From NCBI RefSeq assembly GCF_965279055.1, contig NZ_OZ257125.1:2480001-2544000 (forward strand): 64,000 nt of DNA, read 5' to 3'. The first letter of the stretch is position 1; each line of letters opens with the position of its first letter. Under the pieces are notes generated by a model. The model saw nothing but the letters and a program-made list of their open reading frames with translations. It was not told the origin of the DNA and ran no database searches. The stretch is from Hydrocarboniphaga sp965279055. GTDB lineage: Bacteria > Pseudomonadota > Gammaproteobacteria > Nevskiales > Nevskiaceae. Made by a program: the position numbers and the translations under genes. This document shows, piece by piece, positions 33,683 to 43,332 of the stretch.

Positions 33683-35707
33683 TTAGAACTGGTAGGAGAA
33701 ACGCATCGTGAATTCCTGCGCGAATTCCAGGCCGGCGATCAGGTTGCCGTTGGGGTCGCCGTACAGGTGGCCGTTGGTGTAGTTGTAGAAGCCTTCGACG
33801 GTGATGTCGTGGCCCGGATGCCAGCGCAGCCCGGGCTGGATGAAGATGCCGCCATCGGGGTCGTACAGGGTCGCAAGCTCGAACTCGTAGAGCTTGTTGG
33901 GCCAGGGCTGCAGGAAGCCGAACACCACGTAGTTGGCATTGCCCTTCTTGCCCGGCGCGGCGTGATTGCGATCACCGCCGTAACCTTCGAGCAGGCGCCC
34001 GACCAGATCGCTGCGGTTCTTGGTCAGCGCTTCGAACACGATGTAGGTGCCGGGGAATTCGTTGAAGAAGCGATGCCATTTGTCGACGACCAGCGAGATC
34101 GTGTATTCGTCGGTCTTCTTGAAGCCGGTGTTCAGATCGGTGGCGGTGAAGGTGCGGTCCGGAATGTACTGCGCCTCGACGTTGAAGATCAGCTCGTTCA
34201 GGAAGTCGTTGTCGCTGGAGTTGACGTAGCTGCCACCGAGCATCAGCACGTTCTCGCGGAAGTACTCGCGCGCGATATGGCCCCTGAGGCTGCCGCCTGC
34301 GGCGATGAAGAAGGTGTTGAGTTCGCTCGCCGCCTGCTCGTAGTTGTCCACCGGCGTGGCGTACAAGTCCTTGGAGCCGGAGAAATCGTTGATCGCCGCA
34401 TTGAGGCCGGTCACGCCGTTGAGCCGCACCTGGGCCGCGTAGTCGAACCATTCGTCCGCGCTGTAAACACCGGCCGGCGCCACTTCCAGCGGCGAATGCG
34501 ACAGCGCCTCACCGCTGTCCGCATACAGGCGGCACAGCGACGGATCGTAAAGGCCGCCGCAGGCCGCCGCCGGCAGCTTGGCGTTGTACGCGGTGTTGAC
34601 CACCGAACCGAGGCTGCCGACACCGCCCTGCAAGGGCTTGCTGACGCCGGTTTCGGTCCAGCGGAATGCGCCGTCCGGGTTCATGCGGTTGACGTAGGCG
34701 GCCTGCCAGCCCCAGTCGCCGTAGTCGGCCTTGAGGCGGAATCCGGCGCTGAGCTTGGTGTCGTCGCCGTCTTCCTTGTACAGATCGCGCACAGTGAACT
34801 GCGCGGGGATCACGTTGAACGGCGTGTTCGGATTGCCGAAGATCGACGGCTGGAATTTCTCGACGTAACTGTCGAGCAGCACGCTGTCGGTCAGCTGATA
34901 AGTGACGCGCGCCGACAGCGACGGTACGCGCTTGTCGGAGAACTCCTCGAAGCCGCGATCGAAGATCAGATGGCGGCGCAGGTCCAGGCCATTGGGGACG
35001 TCGAACACGCGCAGGTAAATCGACTGCCCCCAGGCAATGGTCTGGTTGCCGACACGCACGTTCAAGCCACCGTCGCGGTAGTTCAGTACCGCTGCCGGCA
35101 AATACAGCTGGTAGTTGCGGCCGCTCCATTCCAGCGGATTGCCCTTGCTGCCGCCTTCGGTGATGTAGTCGAAGTAGTTGACCTTGCCGTGATACAGCCG
35201 CGGATCACCGCCGGTGATGCCGCCCTGCAGGCCGGACACGCTGGCGGCGTCGAAGTCGTCGTAGGCGTCGGGCTGGTACAGGCCGCGCAGACGCGCGATG
35301 AAGTCCCACTTCTCGCCGAACTTGGCGCCGAATTCCAGCTCGCCGCGGAACACCACGTAGTTGAAGTCGTTGTCGGTGCTCTGCACGAAGTCGGAGCGCT
35401 TCACGGTATCGCGGTACGGCAGCGGCACCGCGCCCCAGTTGATCAGCTGACCGCCCGGAATCAGCGCCGGCGGCAGGTAGGCCTGCCGGGTCGCGGTCTG
35501 GTTCTGGAACGTATTGCCGCCCTGATTGTTCGGGTTCTCGTCGCTGACCGTGCTGATCGCGGTCTCCTGGCGAACGAAGCCGCCGTAGTCCCAGCTGAAA
35601 TCGGGAAACGTATCGCTGAACCAGCCCGCGTGCGCGCTCAGGCTGCTCAGACTCAATCCAACGGCGGCTGCAAGACGCAGCTCCCCCCTACCCCCATTGT
35701 TCATCAC
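33683..35707 (-). CDS. DUF1302 family outer-membrane protein
   Basis: Exported protein (674 aa) with a signal peptide (LAAAVGLSLSSLSAHA) and many alternating aromatic/polar beta-strand segments, ending in Phe (FTMRFSYQF) like outer-membrane beta-barrels. The start of the mature protein (WDYGGFVRQETAIST), NVRVGNQTIAWGQSIYLRVF and GYGGDRNHAA fit DUF1302 (PF06980). Members occur with DUF1329 and RND proteins in loci for hydrophobic-compound catabolism. A role as a porin-like or channel component for substrate passage is inferred. It is last of four co-directional genes after MMPL, DUF1329 and YCF48-like. Confidence 0.87.
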   Translation of the reverse strand: MMNNGGRGELRLAAAVGLSLSSLSAHAGWFSDTFPDFSWDYGGFVRQETAISTVSDENPNNQGGNTFQNQTATRQAYLPPALIPGGQLINWGAVPLPYRDTVKRSDFVQSTDNDFNYVVFRGELEFGAKFGEKWDFIARLRGLYQPDAYDDFDAASVSGLQGGITGGDPRLYHGKVNYFDYITEGGSKGNPLEWSGRNYQLYLPAAVLNYRDGGLNVRVGNQTIAWGQSIYLRVFDVPNGLDLRRHLIFDRGFEEFSDKRVPSLSARVTYQLTDSVLLDSYVEKFQPSIFGNPNTPFNVIPAQFTVRDLYKEDGDDTKLSAGFRLKADYGDWGWQAAYVNRMNPDGAFRWTETGVSKPLQGGVGSLGSVVNTAYNAKLPAAACGGLYDPSLCRLYADSGEALSHSPLEVAPAGVYSADEWFDYAAQVRLNGVTGLNAAINDFSGSKDLYATPVDNYEQAASELNTFFIAAGGSLRGHIAREYFRENVLMLGGSYVNSSDNDFLNELIFNVEAQYIPDRTFTATDLNTGFKKTDEYTISLVVDKWHRFFNEFPGTYIVFEALTKNRSDLVGRLLEGYGGDRNHAAPGKKGNANYVVFGFLQPWPNKLYEFELATLYDPDGGIFIQPGLRWHPGHDITVEGFYNYTNGHLYGDPNGNLIAGLEFAQEFTMRFSYQF

Positions 35708-35790
35708 GCTCTCCTCACGCTGATGCCGCTGTGTTTTTCAATCGGGCGGGATGCCGCGCGTCGGCGCGGCTCCCATCACGGACCACTGAC

Positions 35791-36804
35791 TTATTTGACG
35801 CTGATGATTTTTCCGGACTGCCCTGCGACCAGGATCCGGTCCGAGCCGGCCGGCCTGACCGCGGCGCTGTACCAGGCGGTGGCGATATCGCCGCCGACCA
35901 CTTGCCGCCAGCTGGCGCCGTCGTTGTCGCTGGCGAGCATTTCGCGCATGCCGGTGATCAGCACGCGATGATCGGCGCCGGACTCGACACCGAGCAGAAT
36001 CGCCGTCCCGCCGCCGGGCTGCGGCAGCCAGCTTGCGCCGCCGTTGACGGTTTTCAGGATCATTCCGGACTGGCCCACCGCAAAGCCGACGCCGTCGTCG
36101 CGAATGTCGAGTCCGAAAATCGACGGATCGACCCGGCCGTCGTTGACCGCACCCCGGTGCGCCAGCTGCCAGGGCGCGCCGGCTTTCGAGGTCATGATCA
36201 GCGACAGCTCGCCGGCGATGGTGACCTTGCCGTCGTCACCCACCTTGACACCGTACAGATGCGGATGAAACGCGTCGCCCAGGGTCGCCGATTCGGCGGT
36301 GAACATCGTCGACCAGTCCGGTGCCGCGTTGTGCCAGCTCTGTCCACCGTCAGTCGATTTGAGCACCGTACCGAACGTGCCGACGACGACCGCGAGACCT
36401 TGCGCGTTGAGGTCGACCGCCATCAGGCGCTCGGTGGTATCGGTCTTGATCGCCTGCCAGTCGGCGTTGCCGTTCTTGACCAGGATCATTCCCATCTGCC
36501 CGACCGCGATGGTGCGCGCGCCGCGTGTCGCCACGCCGAGCAGGCTCAGCTGGCTCGGCGATTTCTGCGGCGCCCAGCTTTGGCCGGCATCCTGGCTGAC
36601 GACGATTTCGCCGCCGGCACCGACGGCGATACCGTGGCTGCCGTCGAAGGCCACGTCGAACAACGCCTGGTGCGGGATGCCGCGCAACAGCTCGATCGGC
36701 TCAGCCTGGTTCGCTGCGGAAATCGCCGACGAGGTCGTCGCCTGCGCGGTCACCATCGTGGCCAGCGCGGCGGCGAGACCGATCGCTTTGTGGTAGTGCT
36801 TCAT
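35791..36804 (-). CDS. YCF48-related / BNR-repeat beta-propeller exported protein
   Basis: Exported 337-aa protein (signal peptide to ATMVTAQA). It has repeated BNR/Asp-box-like blades: VVSQDAGQSWAPQ, VLKSTDGGQSWHNAA, ILKTVNGGASWLPQ, LASDNDGASWRQV, alternating with GIAVGAGGEIV, AVGQMGMILVK and FAVGQSGMILK. This fits the YCF48/Hcf136-like beta-propeller family, not a sialidase. In similar loci it is found beside DUF1329 and RND transporters. The probable function is as a periplasmic assembly or accessory factor. Start ATG 36804 with an AGGTGAAG site upstream. Confidence 0.87.
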   Translation of the reverse strand: MKHYHKAIGLAAALATMVTAQATTSSAISAANQAEPIELLRGIPHQALFDVAFDGSHGIAVGAGGEIVVSQDAGQSWAPQKSPSQLSLLGVATRGARTIAVGQMGMILVKNGNADWQAIKTDTTERLMAVDLNAQGLAVVVGTFGTVLKSTDGGQSWHNAAPDWSTMFTAESATLGDAFHPHLYGVKVGDDGKVTIAGELSLIMTSKAGAPWQLAHRGAVNDGRVDPSIFGLDIRDDGVGFAVGQSGMILKTVNGGASWLPQPGGGTAILLGVESGADHRVLITGMREMLASDNDGASWRQVVGGDIATAWYSAAVRPAGSDRILVAGQSGKIISVK

Positions 36805-36842
36805 GGCTTCTTCACCTTTGCTTGGCAATGCGCGTGCGGCGA

Positions 36843-38231
36843 TCAGACCTGGCCGAGACGCTGCAGCGCCTGCTGCGTGAAGAACTTGTTGTACATCGCC
36901 TCGTTGTCGCCCTTGAACAGGCTCTTGTAGCCGCCGAAGCAGCTTTCCGAGTGCATTGCGCGGCTCATGCGCTTGTTCTGGCAGTCGTAGCTGAGCACGT
37001 AGATCCACGAGTACGCCGGCGTCTTGCCGTCGGCGCCGGTGACGACCTTGCTGCCGTTCTTGTACTGGCCGAAACCGGTTTCGAAACTGACCCAGGGCTT
37101 GTCCTGACGATCGAAGCGGATGTTGCCGCTGTACAGCGAATTGCGGACGTCGACATAGGCCAGGCGGCGGCCGACCGGCGCACGCGGGTAGCCGGTGGGC
37201 TTGGATTCCAGGATCGCGACTTCCGGCGCGAGCTCGTATTCGGTGTCGAAGAAGGTGATGCCTTTGGGCCCGCCGTGCACCGGCTTTTCCCAGTTCGGCT
37301 TGTCGCCGCTCCAGGTGGTGTTGTACGCGCCGAGCATCGGCTTGCGCTCGATGATCTTGAAATCGCCCCAGGTCAGCATCGGATCGCCGGCCGCCCACGG
37401 GTCGGTCAAAAACCAGGTCACGCCGGGGATCAGCGGCTCGAAACGCTGGTTGGTCGGGAACTGGCGCACGCGCTTGAACTGCGGCAGGTAGCCGTAGAGG
37501 TCCGGGAATTTACGCTGGTCGTAATACCAGGTGCTGAGGAACGAGCTGCCGGCGACGTCGGCGGTGGATGTGAACAGCACGGTCTGAAAACGCAGCAGAT
37601 CCTTCATGTCCTTGAAGATCTTGCCGTCCATGCGCGCCTGCGTCTGCAGCTCGGTCCAGACGATGTCGTAGTTGTAGGCGACATTGCCGTCCGGATTGAT
37701 GTCGGTTTCCTTGATCGCGTACTGGTTGTAGTCGCCGCGGCCCCAGCTCATCGCCATGTTGGCCTGCAACTCGAAGCCGTTTTTCGCGTCCGGGAACGGC
37801 AGGCCGCCGACCCAGGGCTTGCCGTCGTTGGTGACGACATTGCCATTACCGTCGAACTTGCCGGTGATGCCGTTACCGGCATTGCGCTGCATGGCCTCGT
37901 AGAACTCGCCGGGGAACATGTCGGAGGGATTGCGCGAGGTCGCCTTGATCTTGATCTTGCGGCCAAGATCCTTGACCTGGCCGTAGACGATGGGATCGAG
38001 CAGATCCTTCACGTGCTCGACGTTGGCCGCGGTGATGTAGTCGCCGGTCTTGACCTTGCCCTTGGTGATCGCCTCGATCGACATCAGCTCTTCGGGATAG
38101 GCCTTGGCGATGTCCTTGCCGGCCGCCATCAGTTTCTCCAGCGGCATCAGCACACCGGCGCCGGCGCCGAGCGCGGTGTTCTTCATCAACTGGCGGCGGC
38201 CATAATTGAAATCGTATTTGCGGATATGCAT
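36843..38231 (-). CDS. DUF1329 family exported protein (first copy)
   Basis: Exported protein (462 aa) of the DUF1329 family (PF07044, LolA/LppX-like fold predicted in the family). Start ATG 38231 follows GAGGAGATTTCC. The N-terminus YGRRQLMKNTALGAGAGVLM is a Tat-type signal. Conserved blocks: YPEELMSIEAITKGKVKTGD, NPSDMFPGEFYEAM, GKPWVGGLPFPD and PTNQRFEPLIPG. It may shuttle a lipophilic molecule across the periplasm; this is inferred from fold and context. A paralogue lies at 48956. Confidence 0.88.
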   Translation of the reverse strand: MHIRKYDFNYGRRQLMKNTALGAGAGVLMPLEKLMAAGKDIAKAYPEELMSIEAITKGKVKTGDYITAANVEHVKDLLDPIVYGQVKDLGRKIKIKATSRNPSDMFPGEFYEAMQRNAGNGITGKFDGNGNVVTNDGKPWVGGLPFPDAKNGFELQANMAMSWGRGDYNQYAIKETDINPDGNVAYNYDIVWTELQTQARMDGKIFKDMKDLLRFQTVLFTSTADVAGSSFLSTWYYDQRKFPDLYGYLPQFKRVRQFPTNQRFEPLIPGVTWFLTDPWAAGDPMLTWGDFKIIERKPMLGAYNTTWSGDKPNWEKPVHGGPKGITFFDTEYELAPEVAILESKPTGYPRAPVGRRLAYVDVRNSLYSGNIRFDRQDKPWVSFETGFGQYKNGSKVVTGADGKTPAYSWIYVLSYDCQNKRMSRAMHSESCFGGYKSLFKGDNEAMYNKFFTQQALQRLGQV

Positions 38232-38279
38232 GGAAATCTCCTCGCGTGAATTTTTTTGATGATCTGAAGTTCTGTCCAT

Positions 38280-38302
38280 CACTCCCGCGCAAGCGGGAAT
38301 GA
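38280..38302. repeat. Short palindrome CTCCCGCGCAAGCGGGAA
   Basis: TCCCGC-GCAA-GCGGGA stem-loop between the MMPL and DUF1329 genes. It is related to the palindrome at 8378 and could attenuate transcription between the two genes. Confidence 0.6.
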
Positions 38303-38342
38303 TGGCTTCAGCGTTTCCTCGGCAACGGCAACACCGGACGAC

Positions 38343-40829
38343 CTACTTCGCTGCAATCAAAGACGAGGCGGCCGAGGGGCTTTTCGGATCGGCGCCGGGC
38401 GCATCCTGGAACTGCGACAGGTCGACGCCTTCGCCGACGATCAGGTCTTCGCGGCCGGCGAAAGCGGGCTTGACCAGCCACACCAGCAGCGGCAGCACCA
38501 CCAGCGACAGCACCATGTTGATCAGCATGATCGCGACCAGCAGCAGGCCCATGTCGGCCATGAACTTCAGGTCCGACAGGAAGTACCACGGCAGGATGCC
38601 GAGCAGCATGATCGTCGCGGTGAACATGATCGCCTTGCCGGTGGTGGTCAGCGCCGCGTCGATCGCCAGGTCCCAGCGCTTGCCGCGCGCGGTGTATTCC
38701 TCGCAGATGCGCGACAGCATGTAGATGCCGTAGTCGATGCCGACGCCGACGCCCATCACCGCGACGATCACCGCGTTGATGTCCAGGCCGATGCCGAGCT
38801 TGTGCATTGCCGCCATCAGCATGAAGTTCGACAGGTTCACCGGAATCAGCAGGATCACCGCCGCGACCAGCGAGCGGTAGGCGTAGGCCGAGATCACCAG
38901 GATCGCGATGTTGACCAGGCCGAGAATGAACCAGTGATAGCGATGCACGACGTTGTTCATCGCCTGCTGCAGCGCGATGAAACCGCTGGCCATGCGCACC
39001 GTGAACTTGGCGTGATCGACACCGACCGCGTCGACCGCGCGCTGCGCACTGGCCAGAGCGGCGTCGACCGTCTCCTGCTTGTTGTCCTTGTACCAGAGCG
39101 AAATCGTCGAGTTCTGGAATTCGAAGTCGGAGATGTGGCCGAAGTTGACCGGGTTGGTACCAAAGGTCACCGCGGTACCGGCGGCGCGCACCGCGGACAC
39201 GGTCGGGTCCAGAGGCAGGAACTTGGGGTTGCCGCCGGAGAACAGGCGATTGCCTTCCATCGCGTAATCGGTGAACGACAGCGTCGCGCGCGGCGGCAGC
39301 ACCGGATCGGCCTCGACCATCGCCTGGATCTGCGCCGACACCGCCGCCACTTCCGGCGTGCGCGCGATGCGATCATTGGGATCGCGCTGCTTGGCTTCGA
39401 GCACGATTTCCAGGGTATTCATGCCGGGGAAATGCGCATTGATCGCGCGCACCGCGGTGTTGTACTCGGAGTCTTCCCAAAGCAGGTTGCTGCCCTCGAC
39501 CGGGTTGCCGATCTTGATCTGGAAGGCCTGGTAGATCGACCACAGCGACAGCACGCAGACCACGGCGGTGGTGATCTTCGCCGCCTTGCCATGGGTGATG
39601 CGCGCGGTGTGTTCGAGCACGCGCTTCTGGAACAGATGAATGCCGGATTCCTTGGACGCGCCGCCGGCGATCTGCTCCAGGTTGCGCGGCGCCGGCAGGT
39701 AGGACAGCAGGATCGAAATCAGGAATACGCCGGTCGGGATGATCCACAGCGCCCAGGCACCGCAGAACAGCGCGTGGTTGTACATCGTCGTGATCGGCGC
39801 GACCGCAATGAAGACGATGCCGAAGACGTCGGTCATGATGCCGAGAATCGACGGCGCCATCATCACGCCCATGGTGATTTCCGCAGCTTTTCTGCGGTCT
39901 TTCACATGGCCGAGGATTTCGTAGTAGCGCTCGGTGTACTGGATGCAGTGCGAGAACGTGCGCGCGACCAGCAGCAGCGGCACGATCATCAACAATGGCT
40001 CGATCGGCCGGCCGATCCAGCCGATGAAACCAAAGCCCCAGATCGCCGCGACCAGCGCGCAGACGATGGGCGTGACCACACCGGCGATATTGCGCATGTA
40101 CAGCAGCAGCGCCAGCGTCAGCAGGCCGAGCGTGACGCCGAAGATCTTGTAGGTCTGCTTCTGCAGCTGGTAGACCCAGCCGGTGAGCACCGGCTGGCCG
40201 GCCAGGTAGACTTCGTGATTGTCGTCGGCGGCGGCCTTGATCAGGCCCTGCGCGTAGTCGAAGGCCTTGCCGTATTCGACCGAGTCCAGAAACGTGGCGT
40301 TGATCAGGGTCGAGGTGTCGTCGCCGGAGACATAGAACGTGCGCGCGTTCGGCGACTGCTCGATGCGGCGCTTGAAGTCGCGCACTTCGTCCGGCGTGCT
40401 CGGCACGTGATCGTCCATCAGCGGCCGCATGTCGATGCCGAAAGGCGTGGCCTCGGCAAAGCGCAGTTTCTCGGTCGCGATCGAGATGATCTGGTCGTGA
40501 TCGACGCCGGGCGCGAGGTCGATGTCGCGGGTCAGCTTCCAGACTTTTTTCAGCGTTTCGCTGTTGTAGATGTCACCGGTCTTGGTCTTGACCATGATCG
40601 ACATCGTCAGCGGATTGCCGAAGTTGGGATGGTCGTTGTAGACCTGCACGAAGGGATCGTCCAACGGCAGCAGATCCTTGAAGATCGTGCGGATCTCCAC
40701 GCGCGGAAAGCCGGCGGCGAAGGCCAGGGTCACCAGTACGAAGCCGATCGCGACGACGCCGCGACGATCCATGATCCATTTGGCCAGACGAAAACGCAGC
40801 GGCTGCGGTCCGTTCACTAAGCTCTCCAT
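38343..40829 (-). CDS. RND/MMPL-family transporter
   Basis: Large inner-membrane protein (828 aa) with two sets of membrane helices and two extracytoplasmic loops, as in MMPL/RND permeases. One helix precedes loop 1 (VRDFKRRIEQSPNARTFYVS), then a helix bundle with IVPLLLVARTFSHCIQYTER. After loop 2 a second bundle has LDINAVIVAVMGVGVGIDYG, a motif typical of RND helix 4. It probably moves hydrophobic molecules using the proton gradient. It heads the DUF1329/YCF48/DUF1302 set. The direction of transport (import of a hydrocarbon versus export) is not determinable. Confidence 0.9.
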   Translation of the reverse strand: MESLVNGPQPLRFRLAKWIMDRRGVVAIGFVLVTLAFAAGFPRVEIRTIFKDLLPLDDPFVQVYNDHPNFGNPLTMSIMVKTKTGDIYNSETLKKVWKLTRDIDLAPGVDHDQIISIATEKLRFAEATPFGIDMRPLMDDHVPSTPDEVRDFKRRIEQSPNARTFYVSGDDTSTLINATFLDSVEYGKAFDYAQGLIKAAADDNHEVYLAGQPVLTGWVYQLQKQTYKIFGVTLGLLTLALLLYMRNIAGVVTPIVCALVAAIWGFGFIGWIGRPIEPLLMIVPLLLVARTFSHCIQYTERYYEILGHVKDRRKAAEITMGVMMAPSILGIMTDVFGIVFIAVAPITTMYNHALFCGAWALWIIPTGVFLISILLSYLPAPRNLEQIAGGASKESGIHLFQKRVLEHTARITHGKAAKITTAVVCVLSLWSIYQAFQIKIGNPVEGSNLLWEDSEYNTAVRAINAHFPGMNTLEIVLEAKQRDPNDRIARTPEVAAVSAQIQAMVEADPVLPPRATLSFTDYAMEGNRLFSGGNPKFLPLDPTVSAVRAAGTAVTFGTNPVNFGHISDFEFQNSTISLWYKDNKQETVDAALASAQRAVDAVGVDHAKFTVRMASGFIALQQAMNNVVHRYHWFILGLVNIAILVISAYAYRSLVAAVILLIPVNLSNFMLMAAMHKLGIGLDINAVIVAVMGVGVGIDYGIYMLSRICEEYTARGKRWDLAIDAALTTTGKAIMFTATIMLLGILPWYFLSDLKFMADMGLLLVAIMLINMVLSLVVLPLLVWLVKPAFAGREDLIVGEGVDLSQFQDAPGADPKSPSAASSLIAAK

Positions 40830-40982
40830 CCTGTCGTTCGTGTACGCCCTGCTCTCTCTCGGTGCCAGACGGCTGTTCGTCGGTCCCGGTGGCCAGGTGC
40901 TTTGTCTGCGGCCGGCGTCGGCCCTGTCGATCCGGGGTCCACGCTGACTGCCGGATCAGTCTTGCCGATCCGTCGGAAGCCA

Positions 40983-41000
40983 CCCCAACCTTTGGTATAG
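40983..41000. promoter_or_regulatory. Shared 18-bp motif, copy A (before alcohol dehydrogenase)
   Basis: CCCCAACCTTTGGTATAG, 63 nt before the alcohol dehydrogenase ATG in the divergent region with the MMPL gene. An additional GGTTGGG follows at 41005, extending the symmetry. Similar to 30698, 43248 and 44557. Confidence 0.5.
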
Positions 41001-41063
41001 GCGGGGTTGGGAACGCAGCCCCGAACATCGCCTCCACTTCAAAACCACAAGCTGGAGGAACCC

Positions 41064-42173
41064 ATGTCATCCCCAATCGCCGCGACGGCCGCCGTCGTCC
41101 GGCAGGCCGGCGGCCCGCTGAACCTGGAGCCGATCGAAGTCGCTGCACCGCTGTCCGGCGAAGTGCGCGTGCGCATGGTCGGTGTCGGCGTATGCCATAC
41201 CGATCTGGTCTGCCGCGACGCATTCCCGGTGCCGATGCCGATCGTGCTCGGTCATGAAGGCTCGGGCGTGGTCGAAGCGGTAGGCAGCGGCGTGTCCGGC
41301 CTGCGAGTCGGCGATCACGTCGTGCTGTCGTTCAATGCCTGCGGCCATTGCCACAACTGCGAGCACGAGGCGGCCGCGTACTGCCATCAGTTCATGCCGC
41401 TGAATTTCGGCGGCCAGCGTCCGGACGGCAGCTCGGCGCTGAGCCAGCGCGGCGAACGGATCCACGGCAACTTCTTCGGCCAGTCCTCGTTCGCGACTTA
41501 TGCGATCGCGCGCGAATCGAACACCGTGCGCGTCGATGCCGATCTGCCGCTGGAACTGCTGGGCCCGCTGGGCTGCGGCATCCAGACCGGCGCCGGCGCC
41601 GCGCTGAATTCGCTGGGCATGAAGGCTGGTCTGTCGCTGGCGATTTTCGGCGGCGGCGCCGTCGGCCTGAGTGCGCTGATGGCCGCCAAGGCGGTCGGCG
41701 CCGGGCCGCTGATCGTGGTCGAGCCGAACGCGTCGCGTCGCGCGCTGGCGACCGAACTCGGCGCCGATGCGGTGATCGATCCGAAAGCCGGCGCCGACGT
41801 GCTCGCCGTGATCCGCGAACACGCTGGTGGCGGTGTGCATCGCGCTTTCGACACCACCGGCATTCCGGCAGTGATCGCCACCGCGGCCGAGGCACTGCTA
41901 CCGAACGGCCTGCTCGGCCTGGTCGGCGTGTCGCCGATGGACGCCACGCTGCCAGTCAACATCATGAGCATGATCATGCGCGGCATCGGCATCAAGGCGA
42001 TTCTCGAAGGCGACAGCCAGCCGCAGGTTTTCATCCCGCGCTTGTTGCAGCTTTATCGTGAAGGCAAGTTTCCGTTCGATCGCCTGATCAGGACGTTTCC
42101 GTTCGAGCACATCGAGGCGGCGATCCATGCGTCGGAAGACGGCTCGGTGATCAAGTCGGTGCTGCGGTTCTGA
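41064..42173 (+). CDS. Zinc-dependent aryl/benzyl-alcohol dehydrogenase (XylB-like)
   Basis: NAD-dependent medium-chain alcohol dehydrogenase (369 aa). Catalytic zinc ligands: Cys44 in VGVCHTDLVCRD, His64 in LGHEGSG, and Cys in LGPLGCGIQTGAG. Structural zinc Cys93, 96, 99 and 107. NAD site is IFGGGAVGLSALMAA. The stretches HTDLVCRD, FFGQSSFATYAI and LELLGPLGCGIQTGAG closely match XylB-type benzyl-alcohol dehydrogenase. The likely step is oxidation of the alcohol made by the XylM-like enzyme. GGAGGAACCC precedes the ATG. Confidence 0.92.
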   Translation: MSSPIAATAAVVRQAGGPLNLEPIEVAAPLSGEVRVRMVGVGVCHTDLVCRDAFPVPMPIVLGHEGSGVVEAVGSGVSGLRVGDHVVLSFNACGHCHNCEHEAAAYCHQFMPLNFGGQRPDGSSALSQRGERIHGNFFGQSSFATYAIARESNTVRVDADLPLELLGPLGCGIQTGAGAALNSLGMKAGLSLAIFGGGAVGLSALMAAKAVGAGPLIVVEPNASRRALATELGADAVIDPKAGADVLAVIREHAGGGVHRAFDTTGIPAVIATAAEALLPNGLLGLVGVSPMDATLPVNIMSMIMRGIGIKAILEGDSQPQVFIPRLLQLYREGKFPFDRLIRTFPFEHIEAAIHASEDGSVIKSVLRF

Positions 42174-42181
42174 GGCCGCCC

Positions 42182-42214
42182 GCTGCAGGAGCGGTCTCCG
42201 GCCGCTCCTGCAGC
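42182..42214. terminator. Bidirectional hairpin between convergent genes
   Basis: GCTGCAGGAGCGG, loop, CCGCTCCTGCAGC is a perfect 13-bp stem between the alcohol dehydrogenase stop and the nitronate monooxygenase stop. It probably terminates both. The GGAGCGG core also links it to the family B palindromes. Confidence 0.7.
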
Positions 42215-42220
42215 ATGGCG

Positions 42221-43192
42221 TCATGCCGTCAGGCGCACGGCGGTCCGCAGATGTTCGCGACACTCCGCCACCATGCGCTCGATCAGCTCGGCGCAGCTCG
42301 GGATATCGTCGATCAGACCGACACTCTGCCCGGCCCAGATCAAGCCTTTCGAGGCATCACCGGTTTCCAGTGCCTCGCGACCTTTCGCTCCGGCGACCAG
42401 GTGCTGCACGTCCTTGAACTCGCAACCGCCGGCACGATTCTCGATCGCGACCACGGCGTCGGAGATCTCGGTCTTCAGTACGCGGCCGGTGTTGTGCAGC
42501 GTACGGAAGATCAGGTTGGTATCGCGCTCGTTCTTGTCGACCAGCAGCTGCTTGATATCGTCGTGGATCGGCGCTTCCCGGGTCGCGCAGAAGCGCGTGC
42601 CCATGTTGACGCCTTCGACGCCGAGTGCGAACGCGGCCGCCATCGTGCGGCCGTCGGCGATCGCGCCGGAGGCGATCAACGGAATTTTCACCTGGCGCGC
42701 GGCCAGCGCGAACAGGATCAGGCCGCCGATGCCGTCTTCACCCGGATGCCCGGCGCACTCGAAGCCGTCGATCGACACCGCGTCGACACCATTGCGTTCT
42801 GCGGATAGCGCATGCCGCACCGCGGTGCATTTGTGGATGATCTTCACGCCGGCGGCCTTGGCCTTGACGATGAACTCTTTCGGATTGTTGCCCGCGGTTT
42901 CCAGCACCTTGACGCCGCTGGCGATGACCACGTCCAGGTAGGCCTCGTAGGGCGGCGGCTTGGCGCTGGGCAGGATGGTCAGGTTGACGCCAAACGGCTG
43001 GTCGGTCATCGAGCGGCAACGCGCGATTTCCTGCGCCAGCGCCTCCGGCGTCGGCTGCGTCAGCGCGGTCAGCACGCCGAGGCCGCCGGCATTGGATACC
43101 GCGCTGGCGAGTTCGGCGCGGCCGACCCACATCATGCCGCCCTGCACGATCGGATAGCGCGTACCGAGCAGCTCGGTCACTCGAGTCTTCAT
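42221..43192 (-). CDS. Nitronate monooxygenase / 2-nitropropane dioxygenase-like flavoprotein
   Basis: FMN-binding TIM-barrel protein (323 aa). Motifs: PIVQGGMMWVGRAELASAVS at the start, GVKIIHKCTAVRHAL, GFECAGHPGEDG and PLIASGAIADGRTMAAAFAL with MGTRFCATREAPIHD. This is the class that includes nitronate monooxygenases and several enoyl reductase-like enzymes (NADH:quinone reductases). Enzymes of this type often sit in fatty-acid and aromatic catabolic loci. The exact reaction is uncertain. It is divergent from the acyl-CoA dehydrogenase; the shared motif at 43248 lies between them. Confidence 0.88.
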   Translation of the reverse strand: MKTRVTELLGTRYPIVQGGMMWVGRAELASAVSNAGGLGVLTALTQPTPEALAQEIARCRSMTDQPFGVNLTILPSAKPPPYEAYLDVVIASGVKVLETAGNNPKEFIVKAKAAGVKIIHKCTAVRHALSAERNGVDAVSIDGFECAGHPGEDGIGGLILFALAARQVKIPLIASGAIADGRTMAAAFALGVEGVNMGTRFCATREAPIHDDIKQLLVDKNERDTNLIFRTLHNTGRVLKTEISDAVVAIENRAGGCEFKDVQHLVAGAKGREALETGDASKGLIWAGQSVGLIDDIPSCAELIERMVAECREHLRTAVRLTA

Positions 43193-43247
43193 GGTGTTTT
43201 TCCTTATGGTTTGTCGCCGCGATCATCGACCACTGCCGCCCGCCGCG

Positions 43248-43265
43248 CCCCAACTTTCGACTGGG
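43248..43265. promoter_or_regulatory. Shared 18-bp motif, copy B (nmo/acyl-CoA dehydrogenase)
   Basis: CCCCAACTTTCGACTGGG, whose complement is CCCAGTCGAAAGTTGGGG. It is 67 nt before the acyl-CoA dehydrogenase ATG and 55 nt before the nitronate monooxygenase ATG, so it could serve both. Confidence 0.5.
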
Positions 43266-43332
43266 TCTGCTCAGCCACGGCCTCACTAGGCTGGCGCAAA
43301 CGATAACGAAGCCGTCGCCTGAGACAGACACG